In this document: piece by piece, positions 46,412 to 60,433 of the stretch | How the letters are laid out: the number at the start of each line of letters is the position of its first letter | How positions within the stretch are numbered: position 1 is the first letter of the stretch | From: Diphasiastrum complanatum | Lineage: Eukaryota; Streptophyta; Lycopodiopsida; Lycopodiales; Lycopodiaceae | Direction: 5' to 3' | Assembly: GCA_029204225.1 (NCBI GenBank) | Contig: CM055105.1 | Span: 14,471,221 to 14,535,220 of the forward strand | Length of the DNA stretch: 64,000 bases | Notes under the pieces: generated by a model | What the model was told of the DNA's origin: nothing | The model's database searches: none | The model's input: the letters and a program-made list of their open reading frames with translations, nothing else | Translations under genes and position numbers: made by a program

Positions 46412-46839
46412 AAATTCAGAGAGCTAAGATTTCAGATTGGTGAGACCAATAATCGTGGTAAGCCAGTAGAACAAATAATCACCTAGAGTCGGGACAAATA
46501 TGAAGGTGAAACGCCTTTGTCTGACACCAGTTTTACATCAGAGGAATCTTCTTATGCCTTAAATGTTTTATCTAACGCATCTGACATTGAAGTTTAATAT
46601 TTCGAATGTTATGAGAATGTTGACAAAAAAGAATTCTTCGATGCCTGCAACACTGGAGCGGATGTTTCGTATGAAGAAATCATAGTTGCAGACACAAACT
46701 CAAAAGAGTCTAATAATTCGAGCGACGAATCTAAACACAAATTTGGTAACAAGAACCAGGTTGACGACAAGAAAACATCTATGGAGTCAACCGTGGCCTT
46801 GTGACAGAAGGTATCATATTACCAGATTCTAAACAACAG

Positions 46840-47345
46840 CACCCACCATGATTTGTGACGTGTTTTGCGACGTGAATTGTGGGTTTAATTTTTTTTTATT
46901 CATCACGGACATCGAAAAAACAAGTCGCTATAAGGTCGTCAGAATCCGTCGACTTTAAAATATGTCGTAGTCTGATAGGCACGACGTGTCGGACGCCACA
47001 AAACTAAATTCCGGTGACGTGAACAGGTGTTGATGTGGACGTCGCATTGCAACGTTTGACGTGGACATCGCAATGCGACGTCTACGTGGACGTCGGATTA
47101 CGATGTCCAAAGACATTGCAAACTCTCTGACGTGGTTGTCGTAGTGTGATGTGCTAAAATTCAGTCGGATTCTGACGTCTGTAAACACATAATGATCAAA
47201 TTTCATCGACGGATGTCTGACGCCCTTCTGACATCCATCCGATGTATCCTTGGATGTCGGAATCCGACGTCTGTTAATAGAATTCAAAACATATGTCCGA
47301 CGTGTGTCCGACGTCTATCCGACACGTTAGGACGTCAGATTTCGA
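46840..47345. repeat. CACTA left subterminal repeat region
   Basis: Many direct and inverted copies of GACGTC/CGGAATCCGACG-like words (for example GGATGTCGGAATCCGACGTC near 47254). This is the typical transposase-binding subterminal arrangement. Apparent ORFs here are spurious. Confidence 0.85.
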
Positions 47346-48381
47346 CGTCCCAAATTAGGTAAAAAAAATAAAAAATGCGTAAAAAAAAACGCACGCATTT
47401 TCCTTTGGCTGTTCTTGGAGTTAAGTTCTTGGAGAAGCGATGTTCGTATATTGTTTTTAAAACAATATTTTTGAGTTGCATTCAACATCTGGATCAAACA
47501 ACAAACTAAGCATGAGGTACTTTTCATTCTTAAACTACTTTTCATTTTATATTTTACTGCATTACTTCATGTTCATTATGAATGACAATACTTCATGCAT
47601 TACTTCATGGCAATATTTTATTGCATTACTTCATGTTCAATATGCTTTGTGCACATCATAAATTTCATTTAGATTTTTAGATATAATATTGATTGTTGTT
47701 TTGAAATCCGACATTTCTTAGTTGATTATTACATCAATCCACATCCCTAAATTTGACATTGCAATTTTTGAAAAAAAAAAACATTGCACATATAAAAGCA
47801 ATGGCAATATAACATGATCATTTGCAATAATAATATAAATTTTTTACAAAGTCTCCCAAGCTTTCACCATTGTCTGACCCCGACATGATTACTACATTCA
47901 TAAACATACAATACATTACAATAAATCCTAATATATTGAAATGAAGTAGAAAAAAAAATCAATTACAGAACTTTGATGCATATTGGAGTGGGACTTTCAT
48001 ACCTGTGTTAACAAAAGGTGAGAGATGTGCGTGTAGAGCTCGAACCTGCACCAAGATTGACATAAGAATCATGTAAGCGACAATGTATAAGAATAGGTAT
48101 ATCTAAAAATTAAAACATTAGAATCATACAATAATTTTATGCTATTTGTATTTTGTACTTGTGCATATATGCAGTTTATCACAACGAGATGAATTACATT
48201 CAGATCAGTCTAGCGATGAAGACAGTACTCAAGTTAACAGGGTAAGTAATAAACATGCATGTGTTTTTGTTCATAAAAACTTTGTTATTATAAATTAAAA
48301 TATTGTGCTAAAGTGACATGTACTTGATAATTTTTTGGAGGGCGAGGAGATAATCCTCTAACTACACCACCACCCCCACGC
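47346..48381. other. CACTA 5' region, little coding sequence
   Basis: AT-rich. A short exon-like block at about 48182-48241 (DELHSDQSSDEDSTQV) ends in a good donor, AACAGG then GTAAGTAAT. The N-terminal and central parts of TNP2 normally found here are missing, so the transposase is deleted as well as interrupted. Confidence 0.5.
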
Positions 48382-49581
48382 ATGAGAGTAGCGGAATGGC
48401 ATGGTGAATGGCTTAAACATCACGACGTTAATTCTTCATGGAATGAATCCATTGATGGTATGAAACGGTTGTCTATTTTTCATAAATTACCCTATTGGAG
48501 GAATTTATTGATAAACCATCTATTGGATCCTATGCGCATATTCAAAAACGTCGGTGAATCCTTATGGAACTACATTATTGGCATAAAAGACAACTCCGCA
48601 GCTCGTAAAGATCTACAAGCGGCCGATGTGAAAAGACCCTATTGGATTCAATACACCAAAGGTGGAGATGAGATTCTACCTAGCGTGCCATGGATTCTTA
48701 CAAAAGAGCAACTCTCATATGTTAAACATGTCATAAAACAAATGAGAACTCCAACAGGCTATGCACATTCTTTATGCAAGTCATTTACCAAAGATGGTAA
48801 ATTAAGTGGATTGAAATCACATGATTGGTGTGAAAATTGTCAACATTTCCTAGCTAGTTTGAGGCCTAAATTGGCTAAAATTGTAAATAGTTTTGGTTCT
48901 GGAGTTTCACACGTGTGAACCAGGCCACAATGTTTTTATTTACTGTATTTTTTCAGTATGATGAAGTGTCAAACTTCATACCCTTCAAAATGAGACCATT
49001 TTGATGTATTTTGGTCATATAAGCCATTTTTAGCTATTTTTTCTATATAGGGAATATCTAGGGTCAAGTACCTTCTAGAGAGAGGAGAGAGAGTCATCTT
49101 CCTCATCCATAAATAGTAGGGAAGTCGTGGAGAACAGGTTGGAGAAACCTTTTGTATGCTTCATTGAGATCAATAGATCATTGTCATTGTTTCTTCCTCC
49201 ATTGAGAGCATTGTTGTGTGTATTGTCTTCAAGCTATTGTGTATGATCTTAGGTGCTTTCCAAAAGTGATAGGCTGATGTATTATGGACTGTATAATGCT
49301 ATTTTGGGCCGCACTTGATGTTTATGGAAGTTTCCATTTGTGATAAATGCTTTTTGATCAAGTTCTTTGCATTCTAGGTAGCATAGAATGTGTTGCCAAT
49401 TCCTAGCTTATGTAGTTTGGAGTGCAAGCATTCAAGCCAATGATCTTGGAGTTTAGATCCACTTAGGATCTGTATTTTTCACAATTGGCATAAGATGTTG
49501 CAATTCATACTTCCACTTTCTATTCGAGGTCTCTTCAATGATGACGTACAAAATACGCTTTACAATTTGTCATCGATGATT
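48382..49581 (+). pseudogene. CACTA transposase (TNP2 C-terminal part), interrupted
   Basis: The first part to 48828 reads FHKLPYWRNLLINHLLDPMR, IFKNVGESLWN, VPWILTKEQLSYVKHVIKQM, PTGYAHSLCKSFTKDGKLSG and LKSHDW. This is the classic TNP2 ending LPYWxxLLIRHNLDxMHIEKN..GLKSHD, although the usual His of MHIEKN is Arg. At 48828 a solo LTR interrupts. After it, from 49484, the same exon resumes (HKMLQFILPLSIRGLF) in frame, ending at a donor ATTAG then GTTTGT near 49581. It would be a transposase but cannot be made from this copy. Confidence 0.9.
48829..49483 (+). mobile_element. Solo LTR (655 bp) with 5-bp target-site duplication
   Basis: Starts TGTGAAAA and ends TTTTCACA, a perfect 8-bp terminal repeat with TG..CA. 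It is flanked by ATTGG at 48824-48828 and again at 49484-49488. Removing it and one ATTGG restores the transposase exon frame, which fixes both ends to the base. There is no internal region, so it formed by LTR-LTR recombination after insertion. The terminal sequence and length suggest copia. It contains a CCATAAATAG TATA-like box near 49107, suggesting plus orientation. The family differs from the 9.1-kb LTR. Confidence 0.95.
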
Positions 49582-49673
49582 AGGTTTGTATATTTTTTTA
49601 AGCACTTGTATAAATATGTGATATTTTAATTTTTTTATGTGTTAAACAACCTAATGTACTATCAATCTTGCAG

Positions 49674-50368
49674 GTGGATTTCCTCAAACGAAATAAAAAA
49701 TAGTGAATTCGATTCCATGAAAATCCAAATGATTGAAATGGTATGTTTGTTGGAAAGAGATTTTCCAACTTCCTTTTTGGATATACAAGTTCATCTTCTA
49801 GTGCATTTGGTCGAAGAAGTATCAATTGCAGGACCTGTGCACACGAGATGGATGTTCTACCTTGAGCACTTTATGAAAGTTTTGAAGGGCTTTGTGAGAC
49901 AAAAGGCAAGGCCAGAAGGTAGCATTGCAGAAAGTTGGCTTGTACAGGAATCTTTGTTTTATATCATCAAAATAATCTCACAATCGCATCCTGCAAGTCC
50001 AAAAATGTGGTGTGAAGAAGAAGATGAACGTGTTAAGGGTGAAGTACCACAAGGAAATGGTGTGCAAAAAAGACTTTCACCTCAATTAAAAGAGAAAATT
50101 GACATATTCATATTATATAATTGTGGACAAATGGAAAAGTGGATTTCAAGATATGAAGAAGCCAAAAAGGAAAGAAACATAACATTGAAACGAAGAAGAA
50201 ATATCAATCGAAGAAGAAGAAGGGCGTTGGAGAACGACGAACCTTTGGAGCCTTTACCTTCAAAATGCTCTCGTGAATGGGTTTTTGATACGATGCTAAA
50301 AGCATCCAAAAACGGAGAAGAAGTGGCCGAATTAGAATGGAAATTTGTTCGCGGATGTGGATAGAAGG
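49674..50368 (+). pseudogene. CACTA transposase DUF4218 exon
   Basis: After an intron of about 90 bp ending TTGCAG, the exon reads KIQMIEMVCLLERDFPTSFL, DIQVHLLVHLVEEVSIAGPV and HTRWMFYLEHFMKVLKGFVR, then QKARPEGSIAESWLVQESLF. These are diagnostic DUF4218 blocks (HLxVHLVEE..GPVxxRWMYPxER). A Lys/Arg-rich end (KRRRNINRRRRRALE) follows. It ends TGTGGATAGAAG before GTTAGT, placing a TAG just upstream of the donor. Confidence 0.92.
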
Positions 50369-50468
50369 TTAGTGTAATATTGTTTATGTAAAGTTTTGTT
50401 TTTGTACTACTCAATATATGAATAGTATTTCTAATTACACACATTTGGTTTTTTTTTTTGTGTTTTAG

Positions 50469-50838
50469 TATACATCATACACTGCCATGTGGGCATATGG
50501 ACACCATTACCATGTTGAGAGAGTTGGCAACAAGCGACATACATATGATTGTGGTATAATGGCCAACTTTCAACAAGAGAGTCGTTCTAGTGCGATATCA
50601 TTTCGGGTGACCTAGACTATGTCGGCACATTGCAACATATTTATGAAGTCGATTACGAGACTAACAAGAAATACTTTATTTTTGACGTAAAATGGTTTAA
50701 GGTCATCTATCGTGGAAGCAACGCCACGATTATAAATGATAACTCAAAGTTTTTTCAAATTGACTCAACAAAATGTATATCGATGGACTCTCATGACACT
50801 TTAGTATTGCCACAACATTGCGAACAAGTGAGACTTTA
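50469..50838 (+). pseudogene. CACTA transposase DUF4216 exon
   Basis: Begins after TTTTAG with HYHVERVGNKRHTYDCGIMA and NFQQESRSSA. A one-base shift near 50605 follows, then VDYETNKKYFIFDVKWFKVI and DSTKCISMDSHDTLVLPQHC. This matches the DUF4216 pattern (vLFKCDWxD..). A GTGAGA donor follows at about 50826. Confidence 0.88.
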
Positions 50839-50925
50839 AAATTTCAATGTCATTGATATTTGCAATCCAATTATTTATGTATCAATCTTATAACACTAAC
50901 TTAATTTTCTTTAATTCTTTGGCAG

Positions 50926-51343
50926 ATTATATTCAATCCAGATCGAATAGACCCAAGATGGTGGTATGTGATCCAACTTAATACAAGAAAACGACGCGTG
51001 TTTGAAGGAAAAGATATTGTTGAATTGGATACACACGACGAACGACCACCCAATTTTGGCAACATTTTGGAACCACTCATCCAAACTCGAAATGATGGGA
51101 GAAGAAAGTACAAATGAAAATGATGAGATTCCTACGATCGTACAAGACCAATTTGGAAGTAATTTGAGGCCCCCATGTTTGGATGAGATAGAATTAGAAG
51201 AAGAGGAGATTGAATATGAGGGTAACTCGCATCATGAAAGAGACACGATCGAAAATTTCCGATTATACCTAGACCTAGATTCAGATGAGTGTCGAGACTT
51301 GTGTGATGACGAAAATGATGTAAATGATGAGAATGATCTATGA
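50926..51343 (+). pseudogene. CACTA transposase last exon
   Basis: After a TTGGCAG acceptor it reads IIFNPDRIDPRWWYVIQLNT and RKRRVFEGKDIVE, the family's xxYxxDPxxxxWxVVxxxxPR-like end. A frame change near 51090 then leads to an acidic tail (LDEIELEEEEIEYEG, DLDSDECRDL) closing at a TGA. The acidic C-terminus is common in these proteins. Confidence 0.8.
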
Positions 51344-51349
51344 TTATCT

Positions 51350-51950
51350 ATCAATTTTTTTTTATATTCATCGCAATATTTTTTATGTATTTTTCTATAG
51401 ATAGAGTTGAATGTGATAATTATAATACCCGAAGCTTGCGGTTATGTACTATTTCAGAATGTCACCACATATTCCCTCCCTGTGGCGTGTAGGTTTTTTC
51501 ATGCAAGTTGGAAAGATTAGAACCTCGCCTTTAACGGGAGAAAAGTAACGGCTACACACCTTCCTAGGATTGGAGATTTTAATTATCTACATTTCACCTT
51601 TGCATATTAATCAATTGCTAGTGTATGCGATAAAATACGATATTGCTTTGAACAAAATGAAAATTATGAATTACATTTACTTTCTTACTATGTTAGATAA
51701 CGTATTCTAATAATAAAACAAATTGAAACAACACAAACTCACCAGTAAACTCACTCGAAGCTTAAGTGCAAACGTGCAATTGCTTGCTCTCTCTTTTTTG
51801 AATATTTTTGTCACATGCACAAGCAATTAAAAAATACCATTATATTACACAATTGAGCCATTATTATAAGCAAATTCAAACACACAATTACCATCAAACA
51901 TTATCTAGTCATCTACTACTATAAATCTTAATCAAAACACACACACACAC
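51350..51950. repeat. Arm of the long inverted repeat (partner 33903-34345)
   Basis: Reverse complement of the 33.9-34.3 kb segment, including CATATTCCCTCCCTG, CTACACACCTTCCTAGG and TTGTCACATGCACAAGCAATT-like blocks. It sits inside the CACTA element beside its (CT)n array. Confidence 0.85.
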
Positions 51951-53650
<1,700 letters not shown>

Positions 53651-53849
53651 ACAAACAAACATCAACCTCAAACAAACAAACAAAAAGCAAAACAAACAAA
53701 AATCAAGCACCAACCTCAAAGAATGATCTTCAAGCACTGATCTTCAAGCACCTTCAAGCCCTCAAGCACTGATCACCCTCAATCGCTCCAAAGACGCTCA
53801 AATCTGCAAAAGACAAAGTGAAAGAGAAGGCACTGGATCATGCAAATTG
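53651..53849. other. AACAAACAAAC and CTTCAAGCAC low-complexity stretch
   Basis: Short (CAAA)n and repeated CAAGCACTGATC words between the microsatellite array and the CACTA right-end repeats. No gene. Confidence 0.6.
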
Positions 53850-54258
53850 GAAGATTGAAATAGACGTCAGAATTCGACGGCCTCCAAACACGTTGGAATC
53901 CGACATCTATGCCAATTCAGACCCGGACAGATTTCATGGACAGGCTTTTGGCATGCTGATGTGGACGTCGGAATCCGACGCACGTCGGATGCTGACGTCC
54001 ACGTCGGATTACAAGTATTTTTGTTTTGAAAAAATGTGTGACAGGTCATATCCATGTCTGCAAGTCGAAATCCGACATGTTGGACTCCGACGTGCCTTTG
54101 AAAAATTGGTTGCCGCCCATATTTCCCAATCGCCGGACTGTGAATTTCTGATTTTTTACTGGGACGTTGGACCTCGACGTGTCGGATTGCGACGGATAAT
54201 GAAATTTTTGATTATACGTCGGACGCGGACATCGGAATTTGTGCGATATGTTATTGTG
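53850..54258. repeat. CACTA right subterminal repeat region
   Basis: Repeated GACGTCGGAATCCGACG, ACGTCGGATT and CGACGTGTCGGATTGCGACG words in both orientations, mirroring the left end. The 150-codon open frame over it is a product of the repeats. Confidence 0.85.
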
Positions 54259-54264
54259 CTACTG

Positions 54265-57012
54265 AACTAATTGAACTTGCACTTGGCAGATTTGTGCATG
54301 TTTCAAAGTCACTTGGAGAATCGAAGTTAGCGAAATTCACTGAATTATTAAAGGAGTATCAAGATGTTTTTGCCTGGTCACTCGACGATTTGAAGAGTAT
54401 ACCTGCAGAATTTGGAGAGCACCGTATTGATCTTAAGGAAGATGTTGTACCTGTTTGACAGAGACAATATCATCTCAATCCTAAGTACTCTCTCATGGTT
54501 AAGGACGAACTCAACAAACACCTTAAGGCACGTATAATCTATCCCATCTTAATTAGTGAATGGGTTTCACCCATTGTTGTCATCTTAAAGAAGAAGACTG
54601 GCAAAATATGAATATGCCAGGACTTTCGCAAACTCGATGCTACCACAAGGAAGGATCATCATCCTCTGCCCTTCATTGATTCCATCTTAGATCAGGTTGG
54701 TGATTCGAAGCGTTACAGTTTCTGGGACGGTTTTTCTGGTTATAATCAGGTTGGAGTGCGGAAGAAGGATCGTTCAAAGACTACATTCACTACGGATTGG
54801 GTCACTTATGCCTACAACAAAATGCCCTTTGGTATTTGTAATGCTCCAGCGACTTTTCAGTGAATTATGATGGTAGTTTTTGCTGCCTTCCTAAGAGCTT
54901 TTCTCGAAATATTTATTGATGATTTTTGTGTATATAGTGATATAAAGACGCACCTGCAGAAGCTGAAACTAACATTGCAACGGTGTAGAGATACTTGTTT
55001 ATCCCTTCATCTAGAGAAATGTTTTTTCGGTATGAAAGAGGGAATATTACTTGGACACAGAATATCTAACAGAGGAATAGAAGTCGACAAAGATAAAGTC
55101 GAGCTTATAAAGAATCTCCATATATCAACCAATTTACGTGAACTAAGAGCTTTCTTAGGACATGTCAACTATTACCAGAGATTTTTTCAAAATCATGCTT
55201 CTATTGTTGCCTCTCTTACACATCTACTGAAGAAACAAGTGGAATACTTGTGGAAAATTGAACAGTAGAAAACAATTGAAGAACTTAAGCAAAGGTTGAT
55301 CAATGCTCCTATTCTGAGACCACCCAACTGGGCTATTTTATTTCATAGTTATGTGGATATTTCTGCATTTGCTATTGGCATCTGTCTAAGCCAGAAGGAT
55401 GACTAGAAGAAAGATCATCCCATTTACTATGCGAGTCGACAGCTCAGTGCATCAGAGAAGAATTATTCGGCTACAGAAAGGGAAGCTCTTGGAATGATTT
55501 TCACTGTTAAGAAATTTTGGCATTATTTGCTGGGATATGTATTTATTTTTCATGTTGATCACTATGCTCTTAAGTACTTGTAAATAAACCAGATCTATCA
55601 AGACGAATTGCTCGATGGGTTCAACTTCTGTAGGAATTCACTTATCAAGTAGAGCTTCGTCAAGGAAAATATCATACAAATGCTGATTATCTTTCACGTC
55701 TCAGCACGGAAAAAATTAAAGAACCTATCAATGATGATTTTTCAGACGAACATTTATTCGAGATTTCATCTACAAATTCGTTATATTCTGATATTATTAT
55801 GAATCTCAAGGATCAGATATATCCGGATGGTTACGATTTGAAGCAAAAGAAGGTTTTTCAATATATACGCTTATTAACAAAATCTTGTACAAGCTTGGTG
55901 CAGATCATCAGCTTCAAAGATGTCTCGAAACTGAAGACATTAAAAATGTCATTAAAGCCTTACACTCAGAAGATGCTGGTGGAAATTTTGCTTTGAAGAA
56001 TACTGTTAATAAGATATTGACTGCCAAGTATTGGTGGCCAACAATGTTCAAGGATGTATCAAATTTCATGTGTTCATGTGATCCATGCCAGAGATCTGAC
56101 AGGCTTACAAAAGCAATGAATTGGCCGTTGACACCAATCCTGCCTCTTGCACCATTTGAAAAGTGGGGGATTGACTTTGTCAATCCAATCTAACTTGTGA
56201 CTCAACATAAAAAATGTCATTATATTTTAGTTGCAACGGATTATGCTACAAAGAACGTTGAAGTAGAGGCGACAAAACGAAATGATACGAAAACTGTCGC
56301 GACGTTTTTATTCAAAAGTATAATCACAAGATATGGTTGTCCACTTGATCTAGTAAGTAACTGAGGTACTCATTTTCTAAATAACACAATACAGTTGCTG
56401 TCAACCTATTTTCTGATCAAACACAAAAAAACTACACCGTATAATCCAAAAGCAAATGGGTTGACAGAAAGAGCTAATGGAATTTTATGTAAGATCTTGA
56501 ACAAAATTACTATTGCACATGCAACAGATTGGAATCAGAAACTACCATCAGTCCTCTGGGCTTATCGCAACACAGAAAAAATCACGACAAAGCCGACTCC
56601 ATATTTTCTTACGTATGGTATGCATCCTATTTTGCCAATCGAATTTGAGGTAAAAACTTTTTGTATTCAAGATCATTAAACAGATGTTGAATGTATAAAC
56701 GAAAGGCTGACTAATATTGAAGAACTAGTTGAAGCTCGTGAGAAATCACAAAAATTAACGGAGGAAATCCAGGAACAAAAGAAGAAGAAGTATGACAGTC
56801 GTATTAAGAAATGTGATCTTAAAGCTGATGACTTTGCACTGATATATGACAGTCGACATCAAAAGTTCCCCGTAAAACTCCATATGAGATGGCTTGGAGC
56901 TTATAAAGTCATAGAGGTGTTTGACAATGGTTCTGTGCAACTTCAATCACTTGAAGGTGAACTATTACCTACACGTCTTAATGGGTCCAGACTGAAGAAA
57001 TACTACCTTTGA
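54265..57012 (+). pseudogene. Gypsy RT-RNase H-integrase (Tat/Athila-like), second half of the split element
   Basis: RT: FAWSLDDLKSIPAEFGEHRI, SPIVVILKKKTGKI, SFWDGFSGYNQVGVRKKDRS, KMPFGICNAPATFQ, and box FIDDFCVYSD, intact. RNase H: VDISAFAIGICLSQKDD, ATEREALGMIFTVKKFWHYL, HVDHYALKYL. Integrase: CSCDPCQRSDRLTK, FEKWGIDFVNPI, LVATDYATKNVEVEATKRND, and NPKANGLTERANGILCKI. The second catalytic Asp lies in VSN-stop-GTHF, where Asp is Asn and the following Arg is TGA. The C-terminal end is LPTRLNGSRLKKYYL before TGA. In-frame stops in RT/RNase H: TGA at 54456, 54609 and 54861; TAG at 55266 and 55404. Frameshifts lie near 55580 and 55865. The product is dead but the lineage is clear. Confidence 0.95.
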
Positions 57013-57877
57013 CCAGAATTTTTTTTATTCTTATTATTTTCTAGTATTTTTCTAGAATCAATCGCGAATTTTTATTTTATTTTATTTTTTTATCATTTCT
57101 AATATTTTTTGCGACTTTTCTTTTATCTTTTCTAGGAATTTTCATGAAATTTTCTACCACCTTCCAACATTTTTCATAATGTCTCGTGAAATATTCGAGA
57201 ATTTTTCTTGACTTCTCTCAATCTTTCAATGTAATTTTTAAAGTATTTTTGAGAATTTTTCGCGACACTAAATTTGTTATCAAATTTTTTTAAATCATTT
57301 TTGAGAGTTTTTCTAAAATATTTTCTAGTATTATTTTTTAGTTTTGAGAGCAATTTTCTAGTATGTTGCTAAAATTTTCGAGAAATTTTCGTGAGTTTCT
57401 GTATCATCATTTTAGGATCCTGCAAAAAAATTTCGCGAAACTTTCTAGAATCTTTCTAGCATATTTTCAAAAAACTCTCGACCTACTTTTTGTATTCCTA
57501 CATTAAAGATGATGGCCACATGATCATCATTTTTCACACATGTGTACGCTCACATATCAAAACAAATATTATTTCTTCTTAATTTAATTCTTTTCTTTTC
57601 AAAACGGTCTTTCGTCATTAAAGATCGATCTGTCAAATTATAGTTTTAAACACTGAGCCATGCACGTCCTCCATAAATGGAAGTGACAGACATCATGTGA
57701 CCATGCCACATCATCATCCCTTCTAGACCGCTACTGCATATTAGAGTTATTTTCCATTTTTCTTCCTTACACTTTCTGTTTGCGATTACATGCTTTCCTG
57801 CGCTTATTCTCTTTGCGATCAAAGCTCACTCATATGAACTATTGCGATCTATGGAGCTGTCGTCAAACATTTGACCA
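57013..57877. other. AT-rich spacer, no gene
   Basis: Recurrent words TTTTCTAGTATTTTTCTAGA, GAGAATTTTTCGCGA and AAATTTTCGAGA, probably degenerate repeats in the gypsy 3' spacer between integrase and the extra ORF. Confidence 0.6.
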
Positions 57878-60433
57878 ATGGCTTCCGGATCAATTTCTAG
57901 TTCTACCATCATTTGGAAAGCACGCGTAGGAATCTGCCTGACATCCATCCAGTCTTATTTGGATCAATGCAGGTTGGGTGATTTGAAAGTGGATCTTTCT
58001 ATAATCTTATCTGAAGTCAGCACGGAATTTGTGAACTCCATCCACTCAATCTCTGAGGTGGACTTTAAAGTTCATGTGCGAGGCCAATTCTTCACTATCA
58101 CTGAAGACCTGTTCTGCACAGCCCTCGAGTTACCTTTGGATGGGAAGATGATTTCAACCACTTCGTAAGCAATTGTTTCATACCCACGAAGGGATACAAA
58201 ATTTCAATGATCCACGACACAACATTTAAATTGTTATGTAAATATGCGAACCAAGCAATATTTTTGACGGATGCGGATGCTAAAATTTTAGTTCAAAATT
58301 TTGGTTCCATATTGGATGCACTCGCTGGTAATCCAATTTGCTTTGGCGTTATTACCTACAAGGCTATTTTGCGATGGATTAAGCATCAAAAGTTTTTTGG
58401 CATTGGAGCACATGTTTCTCGATTGTGTGCCAATTTTGACATTTTGACCGAACAAGCGAAAACAATACTAACGGGAAGGATGTTGGCTCTCAAGCCAATT
58501 GATCTTTCCAGCATCGTGTCTGTCCCTATTCCGGTTGCACTAGATCCTGCACAAGTAGTCGAAGCGGCAGCTACCACTACTATGGAGATTGATGCTGCAC
58601 CATCCCAACCAGATACAGTTCCAGCTGGGGCAATGGATACAGATGGTGCTACTACTGTTGAGTCTTCAAAGTTAGCATCTGCTTCCACATCTCAGAAGCA
58701 ACAGAGTGCATCCATCTCTGATGATGATGCAACCCAGTCTGACACATCAGACAAAGGACGAACAGCTGTTGAAGGTGACCCTGGGGCACCTATTGAAGAT
58801 GAAGATGAACCAAACAACCAGCTCCAGTGGTTTCGAACCATGACAGAGAAAGCCAAAAATCTAGTGGCTAAAGTGTAAGAGTTGGATAAGTACCATCAGA
58901 AGATTATCATGGAGTTTGTTAACTCAGAAAGGAGATGCCAAGAGGATCTTAAGGGGTCCTACGAGAAGATCGATTCACTCGAATCAGACAACACGAAGTT
59001 GATCAAACAAAATCGTTCTCTTGAAACACAGCTTCAAACTCTAATAAAAGAAGCCGATTCTTTGAAGAAGATGAATAAGACAATTCAGGCCAAGTCTGAC
59101 AATTTTCAGACTCAAAATGATTTTTTGAAACAACAAGTTTTGGCTATGAATCAACATAACATCGCCCTCTAGAAATATTTGCAGGAGGAGCGAATGACGC
59201 GAATAAAGACATATGTTGCTCTTTCTGTGTGTACCAATGCAGGGTCAATCACAGTAGACCTCACGAAGCTGAACCAGCTCGAAGACCAGATGCTCAAAAT
59301 TTTTTGAGTCTAGTTCTTGCAACCGCTGTAGGATGCGAAGGCACTTGTCGAGGAAGAGTTGGCTGAGCTGAAGGAGCTCTCGAGTGAAGCCACCCCATCT
59401 TGTAGCGGGCCCGATTCACATGATGAATATCTTCAGGCCCTGCTTCGCATTGATGACCTCACACAACAACTTCAAGCTATGCCATCCTTTTATGGAACCT
59501 CAGACCATCCTGAGTATTTGGAGGCTGTCACGAATCTCGACAAGCTCGAGCAGGAGCTGTAGAATCTCAAGCAACAATCAGAAGCTGGCTGCTGAGTTGC
59601 AAACTCAGGACTTGGCAATTGTATCCACACAGCCAAAGCGAACACGGCGCAATTAGTCGAAGGTATGTGCTGACAGATTCCGTGCATTTGCTAAACGCTT
59701 CTAGAAATGGTGTGCACATGCATTTAATGTTGAATTGCAATGGCGTGTGGATTACATGATGCTACCAGATGCAGTAGGCATCGCCTTCGACGAATGGAAG
59801 TGACCTTGGGAGAGGGACGACTTTCTCTGGTTATGGGTCCAACTCTCTATCGAACAGAACGGATGTCTTTGTCGGGGCATAATCCAAGGTAAGTTCCAGG
59901 TCGTGCCTTTCGGATCAACAGAGTTATACATAGGCTCTTCGGCTATGTATGCTCTAGAATATATTCGAGTTAAAGAGTTTCAATTTTTGCAGAACGAAGA
60001 CAATAAGCGACATTTTTGGAAGCGAAAGTCGCAGTTTCAACTGTACAAACCTCAAGCTGTTGCGGATTTAGGCGAATTCGATGATACCGGGTTGCTGATC
60101 AATACATATATGGCTTATCCAGAACTATTTAGCCTTTATGTGGATTGGGAGCAAAATCTTGCAGATTATTTTGCGGAGATTCAACACAATCTACAAGACA
60201 AAAGGAAGTCATTTCGCTACAAGCAGTTATGTACATATTCATTTTGGCAGTTTGGTACTTTTGCGGCAAAGACATTATTTTTCGTTCAAAATCTTTATGT
60301 TAAGAGCTCTTTTATTAGATTTTCAACTCGTTACTGTAAAGAAGTCACTTTTCATAGTGATTCAAAAATCAAAAGAAGACTTGCTGTTGATCGAAGCTCA
60401 ACAAAACTTGGAGTTTGCTCAGAAATTATATGA
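57878..60433 (+). pseudogene. Extra ORF between integrase and 3' LTR (coiled coil, unknown function)
   Basis: Starts MASGSISSSTIIWKARVGIC and continues YLDQCRLGDLKVDLSIILSE, FKVHVRGQFFTITEDLFCTA and LELPLD. This resembles the 'putative plant transposon protein' domain seen in Athila/Tat extra ORFs. A one-base shift near 58190 leads to FKLLCKYANQAIFL and FGVITYKAILRWIKHQKFFG, then a Ser/Thr/Ala/Asp-rich linker. A long heptad coiled coil follows (YEKIDSLESDNTKLIKQNRS, LETQLQTLIKEADSLKKMNK). A second coiled segment follows (EEELAELKELSSEA, LLRIDDLTQQLQAM), ending with an aromatic block (ADRFRAFAKRF, DDFLWLWVQLS, YPELFSLYVDWEQNLADYF). At least eight stops, mostly TAG/TGA. Such ORFs occupy the env-like position; the role is not established. 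Confidence 0.65.

Noticed and set aside
46955-47287. 110-codon minus-strand ORF
   Set aside because: Same explanation at the left CACTA end.
49484-49500. Copia-like primer site (TTGGCATAAGATG) after the 49483 LTR end
   Set aside because: These bases are the target duplication plus transposase codons W-H-K-M, so no internal retrotransposon sequence is present and the LTR is solo.
53818-54270. 150-codon ORF rich in VGLRR / RRPP words
   Set aside because: It lies entirely on CACTA subterminal repeats (GACGTCGGA words), which keep the frame open by chance.
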